Shown here: one piece after another, positions 44,873 through 56,181 of the stretch
Numbering within the stretch: position 1 is the first letter of the stretch
Layout of the letters: each line of letters opens with the position of its first letter
The notes under the pieces: model-generated
Database searches by the model: none
What the model saw: the letters and a program-made list of their open reading frames with translations, nothing else
Told to the model about the DNA's origin: nothing
From: Nectonema munidae
Taxonomy: Eukaryota > Nematomorpha > Nectonematoida > Nectonematidae
DNA length: 64,000 nt
Direction of reading: 5' to 3'
Assembly: GCA_030549495.1 (NCBI GenBank)
Contig: JAUIRK010000759.1
Span: 1-64,000 of the forward strand
Made by a program: the position numbers and the translations under genes

Positions 44873-45852
44873 TTTATAGAAAATTATAAGATGTATTAAT
44901 TCTAAAAGTGTTAAAGCAGTTTATATAAAAAAAATCAAAGTAATATATTTAGGTTAGATCTTATTTAGGAATTGCCCATTATAATATTTAGGTATTTAAT
45001 TTTACACAAAAATGATCGTATGCGTCTATAAATCTGTAAAATATGCAGCTTTTCACTTATTTGGTAGAATTACACACTCAGCAAATTGCGTATTTAATTT
45101 AACAAACTTTAGAATTACTTATTTTAGTCATTTTTATCAAAATTAAAAAACTATATAACTTTCAATTTTACAAATAAGTTTGCTTATTTTACTAATTAGA
45201 CTAGAAATATTTATAAAGTATATAAAATTAGTAAAAATACTGTTTTTTTAAAAATTGATCAGATAATTGATCTATTTATATCATGAGCATAAAAATATAA
45301 CATAAAAGTGGATGAATTGATATCGTCAGGTACGAATAACAATTTTGAAATAATGGATAAGTACAACTGCAATAAGTTACCACAAGCCGAATGATAAAAA
45401 CCATAAATTAGTATAAAATACTATCTTACTTATTTGAAATGAATTATTGAATAATATTTTATAATGGATATTTCAAAAATACGACATTCTTATTATTTGT
45501 TTTTTTTCTCCTTCTTCCACGCATCAATCGCGCTAAGCAAACCTGCTCTATCTTTCTATTTCAATTACGATTTCACTTCATCCACACTATTTACTCAATG
45601 CAAATCTCTTTCCAATATACGCAACACATAGCAATAAAAAATAAGCTATTTCCAAAAATGCAATTATGCACTCATAAAACTTGCATAAAAGTGAATTCGG
45701 ACAACCCACAGATTGTCCGCACTATATTAATAAAACCCGCACCCGCCCCGCCCCGCAAAAATGTTGCTGTGGACAACCCACGTCCGTCCCGCTCCGCAAA
45801 AATGTTGCTGTGAACAACCCACGTCCGCCCCGCGCAGAGCACTAGTGTCAAC

Positions 45853-46240
45853 ATAAAAAATAAGATGTATGTATATATTGTATATAAGTATCTATTCTTA
45901 TTATGAATTTAAATGTCAGGGTGTCAGTAATTTAAATTAATTTAAGATTTTATGTCACTTTTTGTTAGTGAAAACGCATGTGTCTCTACGTTATGTATTT
46001 TCATATCGCAGCGTCACTATGTAAAAATAATGGGGGTCTTCTATATGTGATATACCTATATAAATAACTCTCTTTATGGTGTATTCAAATGTCACAGCCA
46101 CTAAATAAAATTATTTTAAAAATTTGTCATGTTAGTCTATAGCTACACATGTTTCTACGTACATTATGTCATTTTCACTTCATGTCATAGATTCACCATG
46201 TAAAAATAATGAAATTGTTTCACCTATCTGTGACTGTATC
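45853..46240. repeat. GTGTC-rich degenerate repeat array, right part
   Basis: Blocks such as TCTACGTTATGTATTTTCAT, GCAGCGTCACTATGTAAAAA and CATAGATTCACCATGTAAAA recur about 180 bp apart. It continues the array at 38600 and 41811 in the same orientation. Confidence 0.5.
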
Positions 46241-46702
46241 AGAGGTCTGGCAAGACCTCCAGGGAGACAACTTGCCCGACAGAGTAAATGAAAACTGTCC
46301 AAAATAAATGCATATTTTTTTTTGCCTTTTTAGGGGTCAATATAGATTAGTATAATCATTTTTCAATAATTTTTTTCAATGTTTCTTGAATAAATAAACT
46401 TTAGTAACAGAATAGGATTTTTTCATTTTAAATAACACAAAATTAACTTTATTCTAAAAATTGTCAATAATTATACATTGTAATGTTTAAATTTTTATTC
46501 CTTTTTTTAGTTAGTTTAATTGAGATCCTTTTTTTTGTCTTTAGTTTAATTCCTTATTTTTTACTGTGATAAAAATATACGAAAATATTTTTGCATACCT
46601 TAAGATTTATTTTAATTTTATTCCAAGGATTCGACGAAGGTAAAAGGATTGGAAACGCTGGCCTAGAGCCGCCTCCATACCAAAGTCGCACTAAGCAGTT
46701 AT
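46241..46702. other. AT-rich stretch with a hAT-like end
   Basis: AAGGATTGGAAACGCTGGCC at about 46644-46663 resembles the 3' end of ZBED5-like hAT elements. No partner end or coding frame was found. Confidence 0.3.
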
Positions 46703-47915
46703 TTAACCCTTTTTTTGACTGTTTGCAATGAAGTTCAAATGAATCTGTTGAACAGTATATGCCATTTAGGACAATTGTTAAAAAAAATTTTTTATATTAT
46801 AATTTTCAGTTTAAGATATCATAATCAATATAGAAATATATTATATACAAAAAATTTGCATTTTTGAAGTCTTTTCATAAGGAAATTCAGCCGTATCATA
46901 TATGAATCACTGGTCATCAAATATGGGTACATTTTTTGAAAGTTCTAAAATTTTAAAAAATCGCTAAGAAATTTTTGAAAATTTTTAATGTTACAATTAT
47001 TCTGTTTTAAAACTAAAAAGTAAACAGTTTCAAAAAAAAAAGATAAATGTATGTATATATATGGGCAAATAATTATTTTGTATGAAAATCTATAAAACAC
47101 TTAACATGTACAGTACACCCACCTTACACTTTTTACACATAGTTTGTGTCATAGTGTGACAAAGTCTACATCGGATTCTTCTTTTCTCTTCAGTATTACA
47201 TACAAAATGATCTTTTTTGTGAAATCTTACTTCATTCACCGGGTTCAAAACACTTTGTCGAGCTGACATAGATGGCACTCCAAACGAGCGCTCTTCGAGA
47301 ACACAATTGATCCACCTTTTGATTTGGAGTCAATCTGTATATTTGCCACGCTTGAGATACTGATGTATTGATCAAGTCACTTACGCCGCATCGATATGAA
47401 GAAATCAAAGAGTTGTTGCAGTCTTCTTTCTTGTCCCAGTATAACCTGGAACGTAGCAGAGAGCCATAGCTTGAGCAAATTAATATGCTTATGAAACAAA
47501 ATATTTCATCACGGAATACATTCAAGTAAAAGTTTTTTTGTAGAGCCGTATGTATTTGACATGTTAACAAACATGTTTCTAATCTCTATGTTACAATAAA
47601 CTTAGCAAGAATATCTAATATTTGAAGCGGTTGATCATGAAAAAAAGGTCCATGGTTGGGGGAAAAGCTCTTCTTCAAAGATTTAAATACCCCATTCGAC
47701 ACTCTTTACTTTTTTGTGAGGATTTGTTTCACACATTTCTTCTTCCTAATTATTTTCACTGTCAAATTGTGCTGAAGCCGCTAATTGATTGGAGCTAAAA
47801 TTGTTATACTCAAAACAACCATCATTTCCCGAAACCGAGCAAGCATCTAAAGGGGGTTCAATGAAAAACCTAAAATTACTTGTTTCTTCTTCATCAAATC
47901 ATATATCAACATTTA
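46703..47915 (-). pseudogene. Internally deleted piggyBac relic
   Basis: The lower end starts TTAACCCTTTTTTTGAC, a piggyBac terminus. On the - strand are an N-terminal piece (FEYNNFSSNQLAASAQFD, like the copy at 44.7 kb), YGSLLRSRLYWDKKEDCNNS (47232-47570) and then the Cys-rich tail RRIRCRLCHTMTQTMCKKC (47090-47278). The DDE region between is gone. A hAT-type MITE lies directly at its upper side. Confidence 0.65.
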
Positions 47916-47938
47916 ATAGAATATGAATGAGTAAATAT

Positions 47939-48572
47939 CAGAGCTCTGCGGGGAAGTACATTTTAGTTCGGGCCAGGAGAAAGTCTTGCCAGGGCGGATT
48001 TGTCTAGAATTGAGGAAAAGTTTTTCCATACAGTTTAAAATAAAATTCTTATAAAGTGTGGAATAAAAGAGTGTTTATAATAAAATGAAATAGACCAAGT
48101 TTTAAAAAATAAAATGGAATGACCAAGTTTTTCAAATGATTTGCTTTTTTGACGATAAGTATTAATTCTTCATATTTCTCGAAGTTCAAACATCTCTTTT
48201 TTAGTGTTTACGATATTCGAATCAAAACTAACAGATCTTTCCGACTGGGAATTGCTGGACGCTATCATCAAGTTAAAATATCTTCTCATTGGTAATATTA
48301 GATGAGCCAATCTGCATGTAAACAATAAACTTCCATTTTCATTATTTTTTTAGGATCTCTACAACTTTAAAAAGTTATAATATAAAATTTATTAAAAAGA
48401 AAATAACGAAAGAGTTAAAAATGCGTGTATTGTAACAAGCCTAATGTGTACTGTATAACTAATAAAAAAGTAAAATTGATTCCTCAAGAACAGGGTTCAG
48501 TTTTTTCGCGGGGAATGAGGATTAACTCTCCCCTCGGGGAATGGGCAGGTTTGGGGTCCCCTCAGAGCTCGG
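47939..48572. mobile_element. hAT-type MITE, 634 bp
   Basis: Ends CAGAGCTCTGCGGGG and (reverse-complemented) CCGAGCTCTGAGGGG. Flanks GTAAATAT (47931-47938) and ATAAATAT (48573-48580) match at 7 of 8 bases. There is no coding frame. Confidence 0.65.
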
Positions 48573-48589
48573 ATAAATATATTTGTGAA

Positions 48590-49045
48590 TAAAGAGTGGT
48601 ATCTCGGTTTTCGAAATAACTCGTTTTAACAAAGTGTTCGAAAGCCGATTTAGTTTATTATGAAAAATGTATACTATCAAGAGAAAGTAAAAATAAATAA
48701 TACGTTTTCAATCACCAACTAAGCTAGTATGTTTTACTGAAACGATAAATGAAGCAAACTGTTTATTCAGACAGTACACGATATTAACAATTTACTGTTT
48801 GGAACAGAAGCCTTAAATATGTCGGTAATAAATTTTGGAATCTATGATTTAGAAACTAAGATTATGAAAGTTTTAAAAATACATAGCAAATAAACAGGAA
48901 AATCAAATATGTAGTCGTTACGTGTGTTGAAGTTGGTTAAGTATCAAAATTCGGTTAAAACTTAACTATTTTGGTCTCTACTTTTTTGGTCTACCTAATT
49001 GTTCTAATACTACAATGTTCAAAAACGAGATACTACTGTATATAA
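48590..49045. mobile_element. Tigger-like MITE (tentative)
   Basis: The left end AGTGGTATCTCGGTTTTCGA pairs with the right end, reverse-complemented AGTAGTATCTCGTTTTTGAA. These resemble pogo/Tigger ends. The exact TA duplication is unclear and there is no coding frame. Confidence 0.5.
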
Positions 49046-49227
49046 ATATACAACATATTATATTTCGTATAAAACATTAAAACAACTTATCTAGCACGTT
49101 CCAACAATCATTCAATAGGTTTTTGTTTTTGGCGGGTAATATAAATAACAAAAAAAAACACCAGACAAATACGTCGTCTTGTTTGTGCTGAATTCAGCAT
49201 TTTTTCATAAAAAGACTCTGCTGCACT

Positions 49228-49404
49228 CAGTAGCGTAGCCAGAGGGGGGGGGGGGGGGGTGGGCAAGGGGGCAGTGCCCCCCCCCCCCCCCCCCCCCAAA
49301 TACCTTTTCTGCCCCCGAAATAATTTTATTTCCAATATGCTTGTCCCCCTAAATTCCTTGCATGCCCCCCCCCCCCCAACTTCCATTTTTTGGCTACGCC
49401 ACTG
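49228..49404. mobile_element. hAT-type MITE with poly-G/poly-C arms
   Basis: Ends CAGTAGCGTAGCCA and TGGCTACGCCACTG form an inverted repeat with one mismatch. Flanks GCTGCACT (49220-49227) and GCTGCACA (49405-49412) match at 7 of 8 bases. The interior has a G run, a C run of about 20 and a second C run. The Pro/Gly-rich frames over it are artefacts. Confidence 0.8.
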
Positions 49405-49412
49405 GCTGCACA

Positions 49413-50326
49413 TAATAAGCTTTAAAAATATTACAGACAAAAGACACTATAATCGTTTCAAAAAACGGGTTTATTTTCAAAAATAAATAAGAATATTTAA
49501 ATCTTGATTAAAGATTATTTAAATTTTCAGCATTTTCTCTTCAAACAAAAAAATTCAGCAATGGAAACATAGTTTAAGAAATAACACATTTTTGCATGTA
49601 TCTTAATTTTTTCAAGGAATTTCAGTAGACAGAAAAGAACTAACAAAAGTAAAAAAAACTAGCATAAGACCAATCGAAAGCTTTTCGAGAAACATTCTCG
49701 CATAGATATTATTCATCTAAAATGTTATTTGAGTTGTAAATTGCATAAATTTGTAATTCAAAAAGTTAATACTATTTAAAAACACATATTTACCTCACCA
49801 TTATTCAGTAAAATAAAAAGAAAATGATTAAATAACAAAAGGGTAGACAATAACTCTAAAAAATAGCAAAAAAAGAAACGGAAGTAAGCAAAATTCCTTC
49901 TACACTAACAATACGGAAAAAGATAGGGATAAGCGTGATGGATGTATCAATTTGTATTGATTGTCTGAAATGATATGCATGCTAAAAATGCTGGAGTACA
50001 AATGTTGTGTTTTTTGTATCGATTAACGTCCACGATTCAAATATGATACATCAAATGCTGTCAAGTCTCTGCAACTCCTTGTGCAATGTTTTCCCAATAT
50101 TCCACTGTACACAGGCTCAATGGAGTGTTTTCAGTCACCAAGTTGAAATAAAACTTGCTAGCATCTTTTTTCAGTGAAAATCTGAGCCTCAATGTAATGG
50201 TATAGATATTAAAACTACTTAATGATAAAAATTTCATTTTTCCTGAAAAAATGTGGAAAAAAACTTTTCGATTATGCTAAGATAACTTTTGGTATCGCAT
50301 TGGTAAACTTAGATTTTTTTCATGTT
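49413..50326. other. AT-rich spacer, nothing recognised
   Basis: No gene-like frame. At 50327 TTAACCCTGCCATCAAA begins, followed by CATATATGCATCACTGGTCA, which resembles sequence at 46890-46915 next to a piggyBac relic, so a piggyBac-type end may start there. Confidence 0.3.
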
Positions 50327-50518
50327 AACCCTGCCATCAAATTTTTATGATATCATTTGTGATTCATATATGCATCACTGGTCACAAATGTAAAACAAGA
50401 CAAGCGATGCATATGTGTTTCATATGTGTGACCTGCTTTTTATTTCGCTTTGCACTCGTAGCAAGTTACGGGAGGGGCGTGCGCAGTTCACACTCAACTT
50501 TATTTCAGAGTCAAAACC

Positions 50519-50849
50519 ATGAAAGCAGAGCTAAAGAAAGACTACACACCTTCTTTGTTGCATTTCTATCAACGCTGCATCAATACAAATAATAATCTGC
50601 GCTTGACAGGCAAAGCTGAGCTTTAGTTATTAGTTAGTTACAGAAAGCACATTAGTCAGTGGCAAAATTTTGGCATACTTAAAAATACTTGCGTTTCAAA
50701 AGTAAACTACAAAGTAAAGAATGAGAGGAATGAAAAAAGCTGCGATTGATCGTTTATCGCTAAAATTAATTTCCAGAAATTTGGGCTCGGTATATCAGAT
50801 GTGGCCAAAAGTAGCTTTTGCATTGGACGAGTGCCTGAGCGATGCCTAA
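50519..50849 (+). other. Two short coding-like frames
   Basis: ATG 50519 opens a 35-codon frame (DYTPSLLHFYQRCINTN) preceded by an acceptor-like TTTATTTCAG. ATG 50721 opens a 42-codon frame ending at TAA 50847-50849 (LISRNLGSVYQMWPKVAFAL). The region from 50400 is GC-richer than its surroundings. They could be exons of an unknown gene; no family is recognised. Confidence 0.25.
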
Positions 50850-51308
50850 TGTTGTAAATATAGATTAAAAAGAAGAGATCTTACCATTCTTAAGACCGTA
50901 GGTAAGTGTATCGATTATTATTATTATAATGTATCATGATGCGCCGATAAAAACAAGGAATGCCATAGAGAAAATAAATCCACTTTTGTCCTTTCTAGGA
51001 CGACGAGAGAATAGAGCACAGTTTCAAAGAATCAGAATAGTAATAATGAAGAAATACGTCATAATGAATGTGTGGTGTTGACAAGACATCTCTTTTCCTC
51101 ATCCTCACCATCAATTCAACATCTCTCACAAATGTGATGATATCGTTTTCTTTCATTCCTCTCTCGTGCGTGAGCTTATGCATTTTTTATGCTGCTATAA
51201 TAGGGAACAACGAGAAGGATGGAAAGAAGGAAAGTGGCGAGCAACCTCATCGTGATAACCTAAAAAATGATCATTACGCTATCACACTGTATTTTATGCT
51301 CATGGTCT

Positions 51309-51363
51309 TGACGACGACGACGACGACGATTATTATTATTATTTTATCATTTATAATATTATA
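51309..51363 (+). repeat. (GAC)n/(ATT)n microsatellite
   Basis: A run of GACGACGAC followed by ATTATTATT. No function is implied. Confidence 0.85.
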
Positions 51364-52015
51364 GCAGCTTCGTCGATATCATTTCCCATCCCTTCTTGGC
51401 ACAGCACTACTCTTTTTTACTAGTTTCTACTTTCCTCCCCATACTTCAAGTACAGGAAGATGGGGAGGGGGAGGGGTTGATTTGAATGTGCCTATAAGAA
51501 AGTGTATAAATTTATATATTTCAAGAGAGTTCCATGGGGGAAGGCAACATAAATCACTCACCTCTCTCATCGACACGCATGGTTGTTTCCACTACGTGCG
51601 AACAAAGATTAGTAAATATTTGTGACAAAAACAAGTGGGGACATTGGACAACAAGACGAGATTACGTCGAAAAATCTAAAACTAAAAACGCATATTTCAA
51701 AAATACTCATTTTGAGCATAACAAAATATTGATTTTGTTGTCGACGAAATCGCATGTTTTGGTTGACAACTATAAAAACAAAATTTTCAATAGTGTAAAT
51801 AATATTTTGAACAAACTTGATTTAATGTCAACAATTTTTTTTTGATTGTTCACATATTTTATCTGATCTAAAGTTTTGGGGAAATTTGAATTACCTTGCT
51901 TATGGGGTTTTTTACTTCATCCCAAGAAAATTTCCAATAACATCAACTTCCTAAATAATTTTGAATAAAAATGACACCAACTCAAAATTTCTATGGAAAT
52001 TATAATTTTCATCGT
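51364..52015. other. Spacer with one open frame of uncertain status
   Basis: A + strand frame 51534-51845 (103 codons) has a moderately protein-like start (TTCEQRLVNICDKNKWGHW) and a Lys/Asn-rich end. No family is recognised and no splicing signals decide it. Confidence 0.2.
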
Positions 52016-52949
52016 ACTGCGACCAGAGAGTCCACCCCGGTACTCCTACGCCGGGGTAACCATAAGAAAATGTCACCCCATACCCCGGGCATAATTAGTA
52101 AAATCCTCGGAGTATATATAATTTATGAATTCTTTTTATAAGTACATGAATTTATTTAAATCTTTATTTTTGTTATAAAATCCAACATAAGACGTATATT
52201 AAATATTTATAACATAAAGATGCTAATGATAATGATATTTTAAATCAATATCTTTAAAATTTTTAAAAGTAAGCGAAAATTTAAAAACACACATTTTTGA
52301 CAAGCAGAACATTTTCTTTCGTGGTATGTGAATGTAGAAGAAAATACTAGAAGAAATGAAAAAGCGTAAAAAAGAAAGAAAGGCGATTTGTATTTACAAG
52401 ATGAGTTAGAAGAGTTTATAGAAGTGTAAATATAATGAAGAGAAAAGTTCATCAAGAGAGAAAGTATTTGCATCTAACTCAATTAAAATGGCATTTATAC
52501 TCCAAAAGAACTCAAAAAAAAGTAAGCGAAAATTTAGTTGATTTAGAATTCGTGGTGGGACGAGTAATCGAAGGAAAATGTCATTAGTACAGTACTTTCC
52601 GATACCGGTGTCCCCATTCTTTTTATTCTTAGGAACATTTAAAAACTTAAAAGTTGAATAATAGAAGTTCAAAGCAAAACCAAAAAGATTCTGCCCAACA
52701 TTAAAAATAAGTTTACACATTGCAATATACAATTTTCAATGCATAATTACAGCTGCAATATAAATGTAACGTGTATCCGAGAAGAATGACAAAACGATTC
52801 ATAACATATACTTTTTGTAATAAAGCAAAATAAAACATTAAATTTAAGAACGAAAATAGAGAATATTTTGGACAAAGTGTGTGTATTTCTTGTTTTAATG
52901 CATAACAATTTAGCATGCGTCTTTACAACTACAACATAAAAAGAAAGTA

Positions 52950-53450
52950 TGCTCCTTGTAAACAAATTTGCCACACTCACTACACCTCCTTGTTCCCCTT
53001 TTTCTACGCGTTCAATTTGTCGAAGAGGAGTATCCTAACGGTGGGTGTTGCAGTTCGTTTACAAGTTTTGGTAAAACGGTGAAGCGTAAGCAGATTTGGA
53101 GCGCTTTCTCTCTTTGAATCAAATCGTGTGAAAGTGCAGATTTGCGTATTTTTCTGAAGAGATATTTGACTTTAATTTGCTGGTCCTTTGGTTGCCGGTA
53201 TTGAATGAAGCCAGCAAATGCTCGATTGAATGTAGAAACGAAGTTGAATAATACCTGTATCTGTGACTTCATAAATGTGCTAAGCATGTTCTCGGTGAAG
53301 AAAAGATTAACATATTTTATTCCATCTTTCACATTTTTGGACGGGTGTGGAAAATATGTTTTTTGAAGATCATCTCCCTTGAGCATCTCTGCTTGCCCAA
53401 AATATTCTGTTCAATCTGGTCTTTTGAGGAAATCTTCCTCAATTTCCTCC
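52950..53450 (-). pseudogene. Possible piggyBac-like remnant inside the outer hAT
   Basis: The - strand frame reads NGDEEEEIEEDFLKRPD, an in-frame TGA, TEYFGQAEMLKGDDLQKTYF, KYVNLFFTENMLSTFMK (53012-53386), then after another in-frame TGA RRCSECGKFVYKEH and CCSCKDAC. The acidic head, NLFFTEN and the Cys-rich end fit an internally deleted piggyBac transposase, but the middle is not recognised. It could instead be a captured host gene fragment. Confidence 0.35.
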
Positions 53451-54004
53451 TCTTCATCGCCGTTTGTTGAACTCAGGCGTTAACATCACTTAGGGAAAAA
53501 CATCTGAACCAATTTCTAACAAGGATTAGAAGGATAGAGTGGATGGAATAAAAATTTCAATAAACAAATTATCTGCTTTCAGTCAGAACACAGTATTTAC
53601 TGAGCTTGTTTGCCTCAAGGTGGCAAAAAATCTCGCTGTATTGCATTCTTTTTCAACACAGAGTTAATTTCTTACAAGTATTAGAAGCATTCATATGGTA
53701 AAATTTCAAGGTAATTTTTCCCCTTGAAACCAATGAGAAAGTTATCTTCTGTTGGTCTAATTGTATCCCAAATGTGTAAGCAGAAAATGGGCTAATAATG
53801 CAAATGAAACTGTTTACTTTTATTCCAAGTTAAAGTTTGATTTATAAAAAATCTATATTTTTGGTATTTGTCATGTAAATACTATTTAAACGCATAAATT
53901 AAAAGCACGTTTTTACATCAACCATGTTGATGTGCTTGCAGCTTAGAAGCAAAAAAAGGCAACCAACATCTATTCCGAAAAGTTTTCTTCAATGCGAGTT
54001 AGAG

Positions 54005-56181
54005 CAGGGTGACCAGACGTCCGGAAAAAGCCGGATTTGTCCGGATTTTTTCGAGAAAGAAATAATTCTGTCCGGGTATTTTTTGATCTTTAAATTGTCC
54101 GGATATTTAATTTTTTCAATTTGTTCCAATCTGAAAATAAAATGTCGTATATTCTTCTTTTATAACAAGTTTCTGATGCCAAAAAGAAAGTGTATTTTTA
54201 ATCAAAGTCTTGCAAAAAAGTACGGATTTTTGAAAGAAGGAAAAAATAAAAGTGAAGTAGAATGTTTATTGTGTCAAAACTCAACATTTATTTCAATCAG
54301 CAACAAGGGGGCTGGTGACATAGAAAAGCACATCAACACAGTTAAACACCAAAGCGCATTACAAAGTTCAAGTACTCAAATCAAAATGACAGATTATATT
54401 GATAAAAATAATAAAATACAAAATTTAAGATGCGCGGCTGAAGGAGCTTTGGTTTATCATTGTGTTAAACATGGAAGTAGCTTTAGAAATATGGAATGCA
54501 CTTCTTTATTGATGAAGCAACTTTTTACAGATTCCGAGACGGCTAAAAGTATAGCCTGCTCTAGAACAAAAACATCTGCCATCATTAACAAAGTTTTTGC
54601 TCCTCATATTTTAAAAGTTAGTTTGAATGCTATAATGAGAGAAGAAATATTGTTTTATGGAATATCTGTCGATATCAGCAATCATTATTCTTTAAAAGTT
54701 GTTCCATTGGTTGTTCAATACTTTGACTGGAAAGGAGAAGGTATTGTATCAAAAGTAATTGAAATACAAAATTTTCCAAATGAAAAGGCTGAAACATTAT
54801 TCAATTATATTGTTGATACACTAGAAAAATTCGGTATTAATAGAAAATGTATTTCTTTTACTGCCGATAACTGCAATACAATGTTCGGAGAAAAAGATAA
54901 TAAAGGCCAAAATAATGTTTTTTTCAAGTTACAAAGATATTTTAGTAATTTTAATCAAGTTTCTTTGGGATGCCCAGCGCATGTTTTAAACAATGCTATT
55001 CATACAGCTATAGATACCTTAGAAATTGATATTGAATTAGTTCTAACAAAGTTATTTTATTACTTTCATACATACACTGTAAGAACTGAAAACCTAAAAG
55101 ATTTTTGTTCATTTGTAAACTTGAAGTTCAAAAACATTCTCTCCTTCAGTAAAACAAGATGGCTTTCTTTGTTTCCAGCTATTGAAAGAATTTTGGATTT
55201 GTTTGTAGCTTTGAAGTCTTATTTTCAACCTCAAAACAATGCTCCCACTGCTTTAAACAATTTTTTTGAGCATCCTTTCAGCGAAATTTATTTGAAACTG
55301 GTTTGTTCTTTAGCATACTTATTTCATACTTCCATTGCTAAAATAGAAAAATCTACTAATACTGTTGTTGACAACTATGAAATTTTCACTGCAGTTTTAG
55401 AATCTTTGGAGAAACGTTTAAATGAAAACTTTTTACCGTCAGAACTTAAAGTTTTGGTGGAAAAAAAGCTTGAAGAAGGCTACGAAACTTCATATAATAA
55501 ATTTCAAAAGGATGTTAAAAAATTTTATGCGGAAGGCGTTTCTTACTTGGAGTCATGGTTGTCTTCGCTCAAAAAGTTTGCAGTTTTTCGATGGATGACT
55601 CTTAAGAAAAACATACTATGGGAAGATATTTCAAAATCGTTAAAATTTTTGGACCAAAACAACATCAAAGTTGATGATGCCAAGCTATTTGACGAATATG
55701 TATTATTAACTAAATTTTTGAATGAAGAAATAAAAAAGCCGGAGTTTTTCTCTTTATCAACTAATGAAAAATGGTTAAAGTTTTTCAAGAAACATCAAAT
55801 ACAAGAAAATTTTTCCGAACTTTCAATAATTGTTCAATATGTTTTTTCAATTCAAGCCCATAGTTCAAATCTGGAAAGAATTTTTTCAATGATGGAGCAC
55901 CAATGGACTGATAAGAGAAATAATTTATCAATTGAAACTATAAGAAGTCTTCTTATCATAAATTATAATTTCAAAAAGTTAACTTGTGCTGAGTTTTATA
56001 GGTATCTTTTGAAGAATCAAGACCTTTTAAAAAGTATATCTTCTTCAGACAAGTATTGATTTTCTCTGCAAAATAATTTTTTTTAAAATTTTGCCTACTT
56101 TAGCATGTCCGGTTTTGTCCGGGTTTTTTCGCTGAAAATATTTTTATGTCCTCATTTTCTTTTTTTCATCTGGTAACCCTA
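54005..56181 (+). mobile_element. hAT transposon, looks whole, nested in the outer hAT
   Basis: Ends CAGGGTGACCAGACG and (reverse-complemented) TAGGGTTACCAGATG. A perfect 8-bp duplication AGTTAGAG flanks it at 53997-54004 and 56182-56189. Length 2,177 bp. GTCCGG repeats crowd both subterminal regions (54019, 54039, 54070, 54097; 56107, 56117), which is the usual layout of hAT transposase binding sites. It contains one uninterrupted transposase gene. The outer element's sequence is continuous on each side once this insert is ignored. Confidence 0.93.
54176..56059 (+). CDS. hAT transposase, uninterrupted
   Basis: 627 residues from ATG 54176 to TGA 56057-56059, all in one frame. The longer frame from 53924 runs through the element border, so ATG 54176 is preferred (MPKRKCIFNQ). 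A zinc-finger-like region lies at residues about 22-58 (ECLLCQ, then IEKHINTVKHQ). The hAT catalytic residues are all visible: D166 in ISVDISNHYS, D231 in FTADNCNTMF, C266-x2-H269 in GCPAHVLNNA, KTRW at 326-329, and E567 in NLERIFSMMEHQW, within the C-terminal dimerisation domain (SIETIRSLLIINYNF). It catalyses excision and reinsertion of the element. The absence of stops suggests recent activity. No introns are evident. Confidence 0.93.
   Translation: MPKRKCIFNQSLAKKYGFLKEGKNKSEVECLLCQNSTFISISNKGAGDIEKHINTVKHQSALQSSSTQIKMTDYIDKNNKIQNLRCAAEGALVYHCVKHGSSFRNMECTSLLMKQLFTDSETAKSIACSRTKTSAIINKVFAPHILKVSLNAIMREEILFYGISVDISNHYSLKVVPLVVQYFDWKGEGIVSKVIEIQNFPNEKAETLFNYIVDTLEKFGINRKCISFTADNCNTMFGEKDNKGQNNVFFKLQRYFSNFNQVSLGCPAHVLNNAIHTAIDTLEIDIELVLTKLFYYFHTYTVRTENLKDFCSFVNLKFKNILSFSKTRWLSLFPAIERILDLFVALKSYFQPQNNAPTALNNFFEHPFSEIYLKLVCSLAYLFHTSIAKIEKSTNTVVDNYEIFTAVLESLEKRLNENFLPSELKVLVEKKLEEGYETSYNKFQKDVKKFYAEGVSYLESWLSSLKKFAVFRWMTLKKNILWEDISKSLKFLDQNNIKVDDAKLFDEYVLLTKFLNEEIKKPEFFSLSTNEKWLKFFKKHQIQENFSELSIIVQYVFSIQAHSSNLERIFSMMEHQWTDKRNNLSIETIRSLLIINYNFKKLTCAEFYRYLLKNQDLLKSISSSDKY

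Larger units (their letters stand above)
41937..45844 (-). mobile_element. hAT element with a piggyBac inserted in it
   Basis: Ends TAGAGCCCTGCGCGG and (reverse-complemented) TAGTGCTCTGCGCGG, with GC-rich subterminal repeats (CCCGCCCCGC and similar) at both sides. Flanked by a perfect 8-bp duplication GTGTCAAC (41929-41936 and 45845-45852). A - strand frame near 42378-42811 is a hAT N-terminus. The catalytic core is missing, since only 440 bp separate this frame from the right terminus, so the copy is internally deleted. A piggyBac lies between 43200 and 44900. Confidence 0.88.

Noticed and set aside
38600-46240. CRISPR-like reading of the spaced GTGTC repeats
   Set aside because: Units are long and diverged, spacing is irregular, the context is eukaryotic, and there are no cas genes. 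It is a degenerate tandem array.
49108-49486. Gly-rich and Pro-rich frames on both strands
   Set aside because: They translate the poly-G and poly-C arms of the MITE at 49228-49404.
53924-54175. 84-codon N-terminal extension of the hAT transposase
   Set aside because: It crosses the element border at 54005 and the target duplication, so it belongs partly to the outer element. The start at 54176 is the better choice.
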